From the NCBI GenBank assembly GCA_963978545.1, contig OZ021722.1, positions 7,025,201 to 7,089,200 on the forward strand: DNA of 64,000 bases. The letters run 5' to 3'. The stretch's first letter is position 1; the number at the start of each line of letters is the position of its first letter. A program made the translations under genes and the position numbers. This DNA is from Linyphia triangularis (Eukaryota; Arthropoda; Arachnida; Araneae; Linyphiidae). This document shows positions 11,164-22,928 of the stretch, one piece after another. Below the pieces are notes generated by a model, which was not told the DNA's origin, ran no database searches, and saw nothing but the letters and a program-made list of their open reading frames with translations.

Positions 11164-11907
11164 CTGCAAAAAAATATATATATATATATTGGACATTACA
11201 CAGAATTTCAAACAAAATGTATCAATACTACAAAAAAAAAAGAGAATTTTGCTTGTTTACAGTTCATATAATATAACTTTTGGATTGCTCAAATAGTATT
11301 TTCTATATTAAAAAAAAAAAAAAAAGGTCTGACACTAAAAAATTTTCTATACTATTTATTACAATTAGTATTTATAAACAGCTGTAAAGAAATTAATTCA
11401 AATGAAAAATAAAAGTGATTTGGTCTTAAATTATTTGTATGTCTTTTCATGGACAGAAATATACTTCTAGGTGATTAATTTTCATGAAGCTTGAAAAAGA
11501 TTAAAACAAGAAAATAAAAATTACTATAGAGATTGTATCGATTGACTTAAAATTTTGAACATTGTTAGTGAAACACAAAAGTGTCTTTAATTATTGCACT
11601 GCATTAGAATTCTCTTTAGCAGAAATGTTCCCAAATTGATCGAATTGACAATTTATCTAGGAAGAAAAACTAACTGTAAAGGACCAAATGATTTTCATTA
11701 GATTAAATTCAATCTGGAATATATGGCGCAGGAAAATATGCAAGGAGCAAATAAGGTATTAAAAAAATTGCACTAGTTTTTACACAATTTGTTTATTGTA
11801 AGTTTTCCTTGCTTAATCTGGAAGGACCTTCACACCGAATTCGAGAGCTTAATATAGCAATGTTGGAATACTATATTAAACTTTGAAATTCTGCGATTAA
11901 TAAACAA

Positions 11908-12085
11908 TGTGACCAAATTTGCCAATTTTTCTTAATTAACGAAGTTCTGAAGACATTTTTGTTTTGTTGCAAAGGACTTTGGGCGGGACTCTGTAACAGG
12001 AAAGTGGAACAATTTGGTGAGAAATTCGATCAGCGGGACAGCGAGGTGATAAACGGGGCTGTCCAGCAAAAATTGGGATGTCTGG
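11908..12085. repeat. Dispersed repeat R4 (copy 1)
   Basis: Shares about 180 bp with 16950-17125. Both contain TGTGACCA near one end, then GGGACTCTGTAA, GGACAATTTGG-like and GACAGCGAGGTGATAA segments. It looks like a non-autonomous DNA transposon fragment, but inverted ends were not found. Confidence 0.55.
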
Positions 12086-12328
12086 GCACATTATTGATGA
12101 ATGCTGTACAGTCTTGTTAAATAAGCATTTAATAAAATTTCTATTGAAAAATAAACAAAAAAAATTAATAATATGTTTGTAACATTCTCCCCAATGAGGA
12201 ACTTTCACGTTTTTTGGTTTTATTTTTAAATAAAAATAGAGAAAAAAATCATGAAAAACAATACCATTTATTCAAAAATCTGAGCTTGGATAGATAGTTA
12301 AAAAAATATTTAGTTTTTCAATTTGCGA

Positions 12329-12480
12329 TTTGGCGGGAAAAGGCCACTTTTGCGTGAAACGTCAACGCGCAGATAATGAACCAGTCTAAAACCTGTTTTA
12401 GAGTGAGGTTTCTCCTTCGTTTTGCGACTTTATCTCTGCGTAACCACGTAACGGTTTTTTTTATGCGTTTTTGGTCAAGT
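12329..12480. promoter_or_regulatory. CpG-containing patch with perfect E2F-type site
   Basis: The 12-mer TTTGGCGGGAAA at 12329-12340 is a textbook E2F/DP binding sequence. The following 140 bp are noticeably less AT-rich than their surroundings and hold about ten CpG dinucleotides (for example GTCAACGCGCAG and CCACGTAACGG). Being upstream of the minus-strand WDR33 exons, it could be that gene's promoter. There is no direct evidence for a transcription start, so this is inference from composition and one motif. Confidence 0.3.
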
Positions 12481-13558
12481 GACTTTTGCTTTGATTTCGG
12501 CTAATTTCAAACTCGATTTTTGATTAATTGAAAGCATAAAGATAAAAAATAATTGCACTGCTCAAATATATTCGTTGGATAACACTAGAAAATGCAAAAA
12601 AAATTCATTTTCCTCACATGTGCAAGTTGCTCATTGTACAAGAGATACAAGGTGACAATTCAGCAATACAATGATTCCATATAAAATTAACATTCACTTG
12701 GACCTAATAACATTGGGTTATTTCTCAAAGTGGTTTCTTGATTATTAAATTTCAAAGTATGCAAATATTTATTTATTATACATAGACTGCCAAATATTGT
12801 TTTTGTATTTCAGAGTGAGAAAAAGCAAAGAAAACCCAATTGTAATTGAGAAATTAAAACATTTAATTTTGACAATACTTGAAAGTCCTATGCCAATATA
12901 TAAAGATAATTATTTAATAAAGTCATATTTCTTAAATCCTTTCACCCTTAAAAACATAACTTAAAGTGCTCAAATGTTTTAACTTGAACATTGTGGAGCA
13001 CTGGCAAAACTTTTTATTTTGTTCTGTATTTTGAGTATATATATACAGGTGTATAAGGAAATTATTTCAAATGGAAATAAAAGTGATTTAGTCTTCAAGT
13101 ATTCATGTGGTTTTGCAGGAAGAAAAGACTGGAATATACTAAACGATCAAATTTAACGGAGATCGGAAAATTAACAGCTTTAGAGATTTAACTGGGAAAA
13201 TAAAAATATATAAATAACCATCCAGAGCATTGACTTAAAACTTTGTACTGACATAAACCTTTAAATTATTAACTCAATTAATCATTCAACTCAATTAAGA
13301 AGTGTTTGAAAATTAATTACATTAATCCAGAATTGGGTACAGTAAGGTAGGTAGAACCATTTTAAAAGGTAAAATAAACACAAGTTTCAAAAATTCTGTG
13401 ATGTCTATAGAAAACTTGAATGATCATAATTTTTACAGAAATTTTAAACACTTGGTACACTTGGCTGGCAGAATCGATTGATAAATTATTTACAAAAAAA
13501 TTAGAATAAAAGATGTATGGATAGTCAGAGACAACACACTTCAACAAAGAGATTGCAA

Positions 13559-13677
13559 CTATGGTTGGTTTGTATGCTAAACGAACCATTTCTATGCACA
13601 ATGGCGGCTAATCAGGCCAGGACCTACAGTTTAATGTGGATTCCGAACCACAATGAACATCCATTCCTAACCCGGGA
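13559..13677 (-). mobile_element. tRNA-derived SINE, family S2 (truncated)
   Basis: Matches the tail and body of family S2 (compare 14089-14267): CACAATGGCGGCTAATCAGG, CCTACAGTTTAATGTGGATT and CCTAACCCGGGAT. It stops at the B-box side, so the tRNA-like head is missing. Confidence 0.7.
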
Positions 13678-14088
13678 TAACAATTATGAATGAGGAAGTA
13701 TTAAATATATTGTAGCTTATGATTCTTTCCCTAATGATAGTAAGCGAGTGGTATCGGTTTTTAAGATTTTAGGGTTTAGTAAGCTAAACTCTGCCAAAAA
13801 GTTTCAACAAAAGCAATCCAAAAATTGAGGAGGGGATGCTTTTTCCTCCTTGTACTATTTGGATTCTTCATTTATGGTTCTGTTAATATACAGAATGAAA
13901 TCATCATAATAAAAAAAAATTATCACAACTGAAGAATCAGCAATAAAAAGCCTAAACTTTCAGCACTATTTTTAACTGCGGATTTGTGAAAAATTCTGAC
14001 ATTCCTTACCACTTTCTGAATTTTCGCTTACTCTGTTAACAGAGTAAGCAAAATCTGAAACTTTCAACATCTTAACAATTGACATACG

Positions 14089-14267
14089 TTTTGGTTGTTT
14101 GGTTTGTACACTCAATGGCCTATTTTTAAGCACAATGATGGCTAATCAGGCCTACAGCTTAACGTGGATTAAAAACCGAAACAAATATCCATGCCAAACC
14201 CGGGATTCGAACCCGGCACCTTTGGCATAAGAGGCCAGAATGCTAACCCTACAACCATCAGATGAGT
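14089..14267 (-). mobile_element. tRNA-derived SINE, family S2
   Basis: On the minus strand the head reads CATCTGATGGTTGTAGGG, with a B-box CCGGGTTCGAATCCCGGGTT. The body follows with TTTGGCATGGATATTTG-type sequence, CTGTAGGCCTGATTAGCC and a tail ending in CAACCAAAAC. Family S2 is distinct from S1 in head and body. Other copies are at 13559 (truncated), 43051, 46808 and 47225. No clear target duplication was found here. Confidence 0.8.
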
Positions 14268-14512
14268 GACGTAAATTTTGCATACTAAAAGTTTAATTAC
14301 AAATAGGAAGGATAGAAAATTGTATGTAAGGTTGACAGTAGTGATTTTTAATTGACTGTTGATGTGTCATTACTTTGATCTTGAATCAAAACTCTGAAAA
14401 GGTGTGAAAAGAATTTGGTACAAGAGAAATAATAGATTATTTTGCTTATGTGGCTATGGCATCCTTTTTTAAATATTAACTAATATGCTTGAATCCAACT
14501 AAAATATTTTTT

Positions 14513-15530
14513 CAGTATTCTCACTGAAATCACACAATGAAAATCAATTACTTTTCAAGGACTTTTAAGAACCTAAAATAATGTATTAAGGGCCATTGAA
14601 AATTTATTTTCAGACATCATGTCTTTAATGAGTGATTTTGCAGCTACTTCAGCTATAGCGCTAATATCAAAATCTTTCATACACAATTTGCATTTTGCCT
14701 TTTGAACAGACTTCGATGATGTTCCAATCCAATTTTCATTTAGCCAAAGTACATTAAATTTGCACTTTTCTAGCATAATATTCGTAAGTTACTTCTGCTA
14801 AAAAAAAACAGCACTTGCTGGTCGCAAATTGTTTTGGCTCGTGAAACATAAACACTTTTCTCACATGTTTGTCAGACAGAGTACATTAAGTAAACAAAAC
14901 TCTGTTCGAATTTCCCTCCTTCAATAAGCAAATATGCACCAAACGACAAACAAGTTGACACAATCGCAGTATAAGTACCAGATGATTCCAGAGCTGCATG
15001 AATAACAGGGTTCATACTCATTTTCAGAAAAAAATCCCCGAGTCTTCCAGAACCTTGTTTTCCATCCCGGGCTCAATTATTTTTAGCCACAAAAATATAG
15101 TCAAACCTTGATAACAGAAATTCTTCCGATAGCTAGAAAAAAGTATTTTTTCTTTAAGAATAACTTTCTGCAAGTCTATGTTATCAAATGATTCTGTAAC
15201 TTCAATTCCACGAGTTAGGGTTAAACAAATAGCACAGAAGAGTAGAATTTTTTTGTCCAGAGTTAAAACAATTTTTTCCACCTTTTAGGGCAGATTTTTC
15301 ATATTTCCCTGAGAATTCTACCGAGATTTTAAGGCTGATTTATTTTTCCCGAATTTTCCCTGAGGCGTATGAACCTTAAATAAGCAGATAAGAGTTGAAT
15401 TTTTATAAATATTGCAGATTTTAACAAAAATTAAGGACTTTTAAATACCTCTAAACATTTTCAATTACTTTTAAGGCCTGAAAAACAAGTTAAAAAATAT
15501 AAAGCGTTTTTATTAAACGTGAGAACCCTG
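14513..15530. mobile_element. Diverged T1 element containing a second insertion
   Basis: The left portion (14513-14790) and right portion (15385-15530) match family T1, with the right end GTGAGAACCCTG and the left end decayed to CAGTATTCTCAC. The flanks TTTTT/TTTTC are compatible with a 5-bp duplication. The interior is replaced by foreign sequence, including a T2-like element around 15006-15375. Confidence 0.6.
15006..15375. mobile_element. T2-like element nested in T1
   Basis: Begins near CAGGGTTCATACTCA and contains the CCCCGAGTCTTCCAGAACC and TTTTCCCGAATTTTCCC words typical of the CAGGGTGGCCAC family. It ends near CGTATGAACCTT, an imperfect inverse of the start. The copy is degenerate and the boundaries are approximate. 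Confidence 0.4.
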
Positions 15531-16949
15531 TTTTCGATAAATTTAATTATTAGGCTTGGGAAAAGAAAATGCATATATACAGTAGGGGAAGTTGTGAAAA
15601 TAAAATTAACTTTTACATAGCCTCAGCATTTTTTAATCGTTTCTTTTTCAAACTTGTGCAAGTTCTGAGAATGTTTCTATCTCTACTTCCAATGAAAATA
15701 GAAAAGGTAAGGGGATTTTTGTCACAGGAGTTTCACTGCTATTTCACGATTTTAAATACCAAGGTCGGGAATAGTTTCTAAGGATAAAGCTGGCCTGAAT
15801 TTGTATATTGCATGGGTGAAAAACCAGAAACTCCCACCAGACAATCGTCACAAAACTATTTGTTACATACATCATCCATTTTTTAAATCGGATTTTGTTT
15901 AGTTCCAATTGTGGGGTTCAATACCAAAACCTTTTGTATTCCAGCATTTATCTCCACCCACAAGATCAACACAGAAAAGGGGTAATCGATACTTTTGGAG
16001 TAAAACTGAACTTTCCCCATCTCACGGATATAAATCATATTTTTTATGCACATAGTTATTTTCAACTTGATCTATTTTCTATTGTTAACTCTGTATTTCA
16101 TTTTTAATTTTTACCCTCCAATTAATTACAGTTACAAGCTTCGATATGCTGTCTTCGCAAATCCATTACTTTAGTATCTCATCTCTAGAGAATGTCTGTG
16201 TGAAAATATTTAAAATTACTTTGAAAAAAGAGCTAATCCTATTTATCAAACATGTTATTGTTCCGTAACAAAATAAATCCGAACCTTGCAGGATTAGATT
16301 ATTTTGAAAAATAAACGAAATCCATATCACAAAAAATAAAATCTATGTTTCCATTGAATTGTAGGATGTTTTATTTAAGTGAAATTTGGAGGGTAAATTT
16401 TTAGATTGATTTTTTTTTTTTTTTTTTGTGGTTTCTATTGATGCAAAAATTTATCTAACTTTAATTTTACATTTTTCTTTAAATCGGCTCATTAAAAATT
16501 TACATCAAACCAAAAATTCTTTATTTTCTTTATGTTTTCAAAACTATTTAACTCTGATCAATATATTTACATTACAATTACATAGAATTCTGCCCAATTT
16601 ATCCCTTTTATGCGAGAGAAATTCATTATTTACAAACTGCAGGTTAAAGCTATTTTGTCACCAGTTTACAAGAAGAGTGGAGCTTAAATAAATTTCACTA
16701 AGCATTACGACATACAAGCTAACAAAGAAAAAATGCATATAATTGCCAATTTTGTATTGTTTTCAAGTTATCTCTCACTTAAATGCGAAAAGTTGCCAAT
16801 CGATAAGTATTTTTGCAATTTTCAATAATATTGATATATTTATTAACTTATTTTTAAATGAAATATCAATTAAAAAAGCAAAAACTATTTTGTCTCCAAA
16901 AGTGTAGACACTTTAATAGGCAAGAACCAACGTTTAAGTTGAAAAATAA

Positions 16950-17125
16950 ATAATGTGACCAGATTTTTCTATCTCCAGAAACTTCATCAGTTACTTACTC
17001 TGTTAGTTTTTAAGTTCGGAAGATTTTTGTTTTGTTTAGAAGGACTTGGGAGGGACTCTGTAAGGGGAAAGCGGGACAATTTGGCGAGATATTCAGTCGG
17101 TGAGACAGCGAGGTGATAAGTGGAA
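16950..17125. repeat. Dispersed repeat R4 (copy 2)
   Basis: Second copy of the repeat at 11908-12085, in the same orientation. It shares GGGACTCTGTAAG, GCGGGACAATTTGGCGAG and GACAGCGAGGTGATAAG. Non-coding. Confidence 0.55.
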
Positions 17126-17330
17126 CTGACCTTATCACCTCTTAAAATATCACCTTATCAAACTATATCACCTTATCAAAATTTGGAAGTCTTGTCACAT
17201 AAGATTAAAATTTATTTAGCAAAAAAGATCGTCGTAATTTTCTTTTTAGAACACAAGTTTAGTTTCTTCACTTTTAATTTTTAATCTAAATTAATTAAGA
17301 ACTTTTTTTAAGTATAAAATTCATTACAGA

Positions 17331-17860
17331 GGAAGCAGTGAGTTTTCTAAAAAATTATGTAGGAATTTTTGGAATAATTCCACAAATTTTACGGATGCTT
17401 TTTTATAAGTTGACAGTAGCTCCCAACGCAAAAAAAAATAATTCCAAAGCTTGCATTAATACCGGCAAAAAACTGTCAATTTTTTACAAAAATTAGCTTC
17501 ATACAACTTTTAAGCAAAACAACAGTTATATAATCAAACAATACTATTTTGACAAACATACAAATTTAATTAAATCCACTTCTTTAATTTTTAAGCAACA
17601 TTCAAGCCAACCAAACGGTATAGTGGTTAGGGTGCTAGCTTCTAGACCGCGAGGTTGCGGGTTCCGAGTCCCGTGTTGGTATGGGTGTTTGTAAATGTAT
17701 GTTGGCTTGTCTAATGACGAATGTTTTGGCGCATTATAGCCCTCGTGTTGCTGACGGCACCAGATAATCTGAATACAACCAACCAATACAACCAACTAAG
17801 CAACATTCAAAGTACTTCAAAAAGAATATTGCTTCAACTTTAAAACTTAAACGAGTTTAA
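17331..17860. repeat. Dispersed repeat R1 (copy 2), split by a SINE
   Basis: Parallel to 2528-2925 from GTGAGTTTTCTAA through ACTTTAAAACTTA. It is interrupted at 17606-17797 by SINE S1, whose duplicated target AAGCAACATTCAA is R1 sequence. The R1 copy is therefore older than the SINE. Confidence 0.65.
17606..17797 (+). mobile_element. tRNA-derived SINE, family S1 (13-bp TSD)
   Basis: A full-length 192-bp copy. It starts GCCAACCAAACGGTATAGT, has the A-box-like TATAGTGGTTAGGG, the B-box GGGTTCCGAGTCCCGTG (one base inserted), then GTTGGCTTGTCTAATGACG, and ends in CAACCAATACAACCAACT. The perfect 13-bp repeat AAGCAACATTCAA at 17593-17605 and 17798-17810 proves retroposition into repeat R1. Confidence 0.95.
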
Positions 17861-18470
17861 CTACAATTTAAATTTCAGAAAATATTTTCTCCTCTGGAAG
17901 AATATTTTTGGGTTTTTCATGGAGGAAAATCAGGTAATTTTTAGTGTTTTTAATTAGTTTTTTTGCGTTATAGCGAAAATTTTTGGAAAGAAACAAATAT
18001 GTAAGGAATGTTAGACCGAATGCGATCCGTGATTACGAACTGTAAATATAAAACTATACTAAATATCAATTGGAACAACACTTTTTGACCTTTAGCTTGT
18101 TTATTCTTTTAGGTCAATGAGTAATTTTTGGACAACAAAAATGGTGATTTTGCAATTAAATGTTTTGGCAAAAGAGCTAAATCAAAATTTTTAATTTTAC
18201 CACTTCGCTAAAAAAAAAAGCACTCACAATTCAATGCCTGGCAAGAACTCAATAATTAGAGCTTACTAAAAAAATCTCTGCGATTTAAAAAAAAAAAAAA
18301 AGATTTTGCATAAGATTTTTAGAAGTTTTGTTTCTTTTCAATGTAGTATAACAAAATAATAACCGACTACATTTCCTGCTTTTGAAATTTGTCATAACTA
18401 ATTTTGTGACTATCAATAATCGCACGTTTTCAAGAAGTGGCAAGGAACAGCAAGCAGCGTTGTGCAACAT

Positions 18471-18851
18471 CAGGGTTGCCACTCATATCCCAGAATGAAA
18501 ATCAATGACTTTTAAGGACCTTTGAAAAAAAAAATTCAAGCATTATGTCTGTCTATATATAAATTTTTAATAAAGTATATTCCATAAAAAAAGTTACAAG
18601 TTGGTGGATGTGTAATACAAATATGACAGAGAATTCCGATACGGTGCAGATAAATGGCGGTCACGCAGGGATAGCAAGTCAGTTGTATTTTTATAACTTT
18701 AGCATAGTTGGGCACACAACATTTACAAAAATTAAAGACTTTTAAGGACCTCTAAGCATTTTCAAAGACTTTTAAGCACCTTTGAGCATTTTCAAGACCT
18801 TGAAAACGAGTTCAAAAATATTAAGCACTTTTAATGACCGTGGGAACCCTG
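18471..18851. mobile_element. Non-autonomous TIR element T1
   Basis: The left end is CAGGGTTGCCAC and the right end GTGGGAACCCTG. Length is 381 bp. The flanks AACAT (18466-18470) and ACCAT (18852-18856) give a 5-bp duplication with one mismatch. The body matches the copies at 1510 and 22228. Confidence 0.85.
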
Positions 18852-19384
18852 ACCATAGTAAAAAAATCTGTTGTTTCAATAGCTAGTATGACAGATTCAT
18901 AGACTCTAAAAGTTCTAACCTACTTGATATGTGGATCAAAATTTAATCCCATGTGCTATTTTAAGTCTTTCAAAACATTTATGTCCAATACAAGTTCTTT
19001 TTTTGCAGTGTGAAGCACAACATTACAAAGGTCTATTGTTTTTGAAAAATTTCCAAAGACCACGATGGAGAGAATACCAAAAACAATCAGGAATATTTTT
19101 AATTAAAGGCTGATGGTAAATCTGGCTGAGGAAACAAAATTTCAATTCCTACGAATAGTTTAATGTAAGTAATAGAATATATATATTCTAATATGAGAAT
19201 TAACGCAGACTACGACAATATAGAAACACGTAAAGTGAGAGATTTTTTAATCTCTAAAAGAAATTTTTAATTCCCTTTCAGCGAACAATACCTCTCTTGG
19301 AATATTTTACATTTGTGTGTTGCAAACATTTGAAATAATATAACCCATAAAAACAAAATTTTTAATATAAATCTTTTAAATGTA

Positions 19385-19860
19385 TTGCCAATTTTTACAT
19401 AAATTAACAAAGCGCTGTGTATGCGCTTGGTGCTGGCATCCAATTTTAAATATTAAAATCATGTCAATCAGCAAAATATGCGGTAAACTACTTTTCAAAA
19501 TTTATTCATTAAAAATGAATGCGAATTTATACACTCGCATCCAAATATCTTTTATTTATTCAGATTAAAACAATTTTATTATTTATTAAAACAATTTTGG
19601 CAACAGAAAAGAGTTTCTTCAATGATCGATTAAATGTTATTTCCATGTGATTGGATGACGGCAAGTAGGTTTATTAGTATTCCGTAAAACGAGCGACAGC
19701 AGCCAAAATTTTATAGAATGCATTGTAATTACACTGCCAAGTTTCAGCCCGATTGGATAACAGCAAGAGGGTTAATTTAGGTCTCTGCAGATTTGCCCGC
19801 CATCGACAAACACACACAAAATCGAAGTTAATATAAAAGATTTAAAAAAGGTTCATTTCA
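19385..19860. repeat. Dispersed repeat R2 (copy 2)
   Basis: Same orientation as 4195-4680. It shares GCTTGGTGCTGGC, ATCAGCAAAATATGCG, a GATTAAAACAATTTTATT run, and GTTTCAGCCCGATTGGAT with a CACACACAAAATCGAAG end. No coding content. Confidence 0.65.
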
Positions 19861-22188
19861 CATAAAGTCTGGAGAATAGATTCAAGTTTGAACCTCCAAA
19901 ATATGGGCTATTGCAACGGTAGATTATAGATTGGTTAAATATTTAAGCTAAGTATAACTTGAATAAAAAAGCATTTCTAAATGTATCATTTTGTAAAGTA
20001 TCATGGGAAAGAGCTTTATGGTGTATGATTTGTATATTTCATAAGTCCAGAAATTGAATTTTTATTTTAAATCAACCAAAATAATATATTCCAAATCTAC
20101 TTACTTAAAAGTTAAAAAACTTGCTGCTTTGCAATGGTTATATAGCAAGAATCAATTTGTACTAGGCAAGATTTCGGGCACTCCAAACAAACCTTAAAAA
20201 ATTCGAAATTAACACATAAATGTTTATTGCATGTTCACTAAACGCATAATTCAAACCCATCAACTAATTGCAGAAATAAATCAAAAATTTAATATAAAAC
20301 ATTCTAAAATAAGGACATATGCGACTTTGGGTCTTGTTACATAAAACAATTAAATTTTATTTGCAATTATGTCCAAATACTTAATGGAAACGTTTCTATT
20401 TCCATTCCATAATTTTTTAATTTTGGTTCAACAGGAAAATTTTCATTTGCACCGAAAAGAATTCTCTTAAAGAAAATCCACTTTTTCATCAGATTAGAAA
20501 TTTGGCAATGGGACGCATATAGTTATATATTTTGAATTTTTATCAAGAAATGGTATTATTTTCATACTTTTTACAAAATAATTAAAAGCCAAACCAAACT
20601 CAAATGATTCTATAAAATAGAATCAGAATCAAAACTTTTTTAATGTAGGGTAATTAAAGTTAACATAACTCAAACTTATATAACATAGAACTTTTTAACC
20701 TAATGCGATTTGGTTGATTTAAATAAAAATTCAACACAAGGGAAAGAATTAGGAACATTAGATGCAAAACGCTGGCCAGTGAATACAGTGAGCTTCCTTT
20801 CACTAAATTCCCAGAGCAATTAATTTATAAAGCTGGATAGGAACAAGTATTGATTAAAAATATACTATATTGCTCCATTTTTCTCTGTCGAGCCTAAATA
20901 AAATATTTCATAAGGAAACTTGAAGATCTTTGTATAACGATAACAAAGAATATTGATACATCTTTAAATGAACTATCAATAAAAAGTATAATTTACTAAA
21001 CAACTCATATATAATACCAAAGAATATTTTTTTTTAACCAACTCGTTACTTTTGAATGAATATGGGTTGGGTTATAATGAAAAAGGCCAAGTAGAAATTT
21101 CAAAATGAGCAAGTCTAATGAATAATCTTGTAGTCTGCATAAGGAAGAAAATACATAAAATTGCAATCAAATTAATAAATTTCAACCATCATTGGGAAAA
21201 GTAAAGTATCAAAGAAGTTTTACTATTGGATAATTGTTTGCAATTAGCGACCATGGCAATATGCCTCAAAAGGATAAAGAAAATCTATTCATCCAACTGT
21301 AGTCTTCAAATACGATTATTTTCTATCCAGCTTTGTATGAAGAATTAAACATCTTGTCCTAGGCTAAGCAACAAGTACACCTTAACTGGCATCTACTGCG
21401 ATAAAATAGCTTGAAGACTATTTAATACAATTCGTGTTTGGGTACAGATCAATATCTCAGATGTGATTAAGCACTTTTTTTATAGCATCATATACAGTTA
21501 AATTCACAGGCCAGCAAGCATCTGAATAAATTAGCAATCCCTATCGTAAAATCTGGTAAATTGTAATTTCCGAAGCCCTTAATACTTTCACCCTTCAAAA
21601 ATTAGAAAACATTAAATTGAGTTGGGGGAAAAAAATGGATTCGCAAAAGGTTTAATTGGAAGATGTTGTAGATTTGAATTAGACAGCCAAAAATTTTATT
21701 AGTAAATACTAAACTTTATTGAAATCATTTTCAATACGTGAAAACATTCATGAAAAATAGCAAAATTGTGCACTTTTTTTTTTATTATGTAAAAGGTATG
21801 AAAATGCATCTCTTTATTATTTCCATGAAAATTGTATAAAATTAGATACGTTAATATTACACAAAGGAGTAACAATTTTGCATATCATCTTGGGCAAGGC
21901 TTTCAAAAAGTTGCTTTCTTCAGCTTTCAAGGATCATCAAATGACTGTCTTTCAGCTGTCAGTCTTCTAAAGATATCAGACTTCGGAGAAAGCGTGAATG
22001 TTTTGGTAGTGCAAACAAACGCAGCATAGGGCAATCAGATATTATCTCCATACGAAAGGTACTAGTGAAGTCTATTTCTATGATTTTTTTTTTTTTAAAC
22101 AAAATTGCTGCTTAAAACTTATTAGTACACATTTATGGATACCACTAAAGATTTATAGTGCAAAATGTAAACGTAACTTTCACTAGGT

Positions 22189-22928
22189 CAGGGTGGCCAC
22201 AAAATTCAGAAAAAAAAAGTTCCACGACAGGGTTCCCACTCAAATCACAGAATAAAAATAAATGACTTTTCAATGATTTTTAAGGACCTAATTAATATTT
22301 TTAAGGACCTTTGAAACTTTTTTTTCAGGCATCATGTCTATATATAAATTTTTAATAAAGTAAATTCTACCATAAAAGTTACAAGTTGGTAGTTGCATAA
22401 TACAAATATGTCGGGAGGATTCCGATGTGGTGCAGATAAGTGGCGGTCACGCGGGGATAACAAGTCCGAGTTGTGTTTTCATAAATTTTGCAGTTGGCCA
22501 CACAACATCTGCAAAAATTAAGGACTTTTAAGGACCTCTAAGCATTTTCAAGGACTTTTAAGCACCTGTAAGCCTTTTCAAGCACTTTCAAGGCCTTGAA
22601 AACAAGTTCAAAAATATTAAGCACTTTTAATGACCGTGGGAACCCTGCCCGATAAATTTCTAAAAAATTCCCTGATTGAACGGCAACATTTTTTTCAAAT
22701 TTCTCCAGATGCAAGATGAAATAGAATAATGTAGGGTAATGAAAAATTGAAATTATTCTGTAACATTAATTTCTAACTATTGCCACTACAATTCTCTGGG
22801 TAAATGGCGTCAAAATACGTATGAACGGGGAAATGATCCTTCAGAACAAAGATAATTTTGCTGATTTTCGTGAAATTTAAAAAAATTCTCCGACATTTCC
22901 CTGATTTCCAGGTTCTGTGGCCACCCTG
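22189..22928. mobile_element. TIR element T2 interrupted by T1
   Basis: The ends are CAGGGTGGCCACA at the left and TGTGGCCACCCTG at the right, a perfect 13-bp inverted repeat. Removing the nested T1 copy (22228-22647 plus one target copy) leaves about 315 bp of T2. I could not find an unambiguous target duplication around T2 itself. Non-coding. Confidence 0.8.
22228..22647. mobile_element. T1 element nested inside T2
   Basis: 420 bp, ends CAGGGTTCCCAC / GTGGGAACCCTG. The flanks CACGA (22223-22227) and CCCGA (22648-22652) form a 5-bp duplication with one mismatch. It interrupts the CAGGGTGGCCAC element about 40 bp from that element's left end. Confidence 0.88.

Noticed and set aside
16428..16691. 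87-residue frame in the WDR33-KANSL2 interval
   Set aside because: AT-driven composition (Leu/Phe/Asn/Ile-rich), no plausible splice or promoter context and no homology.
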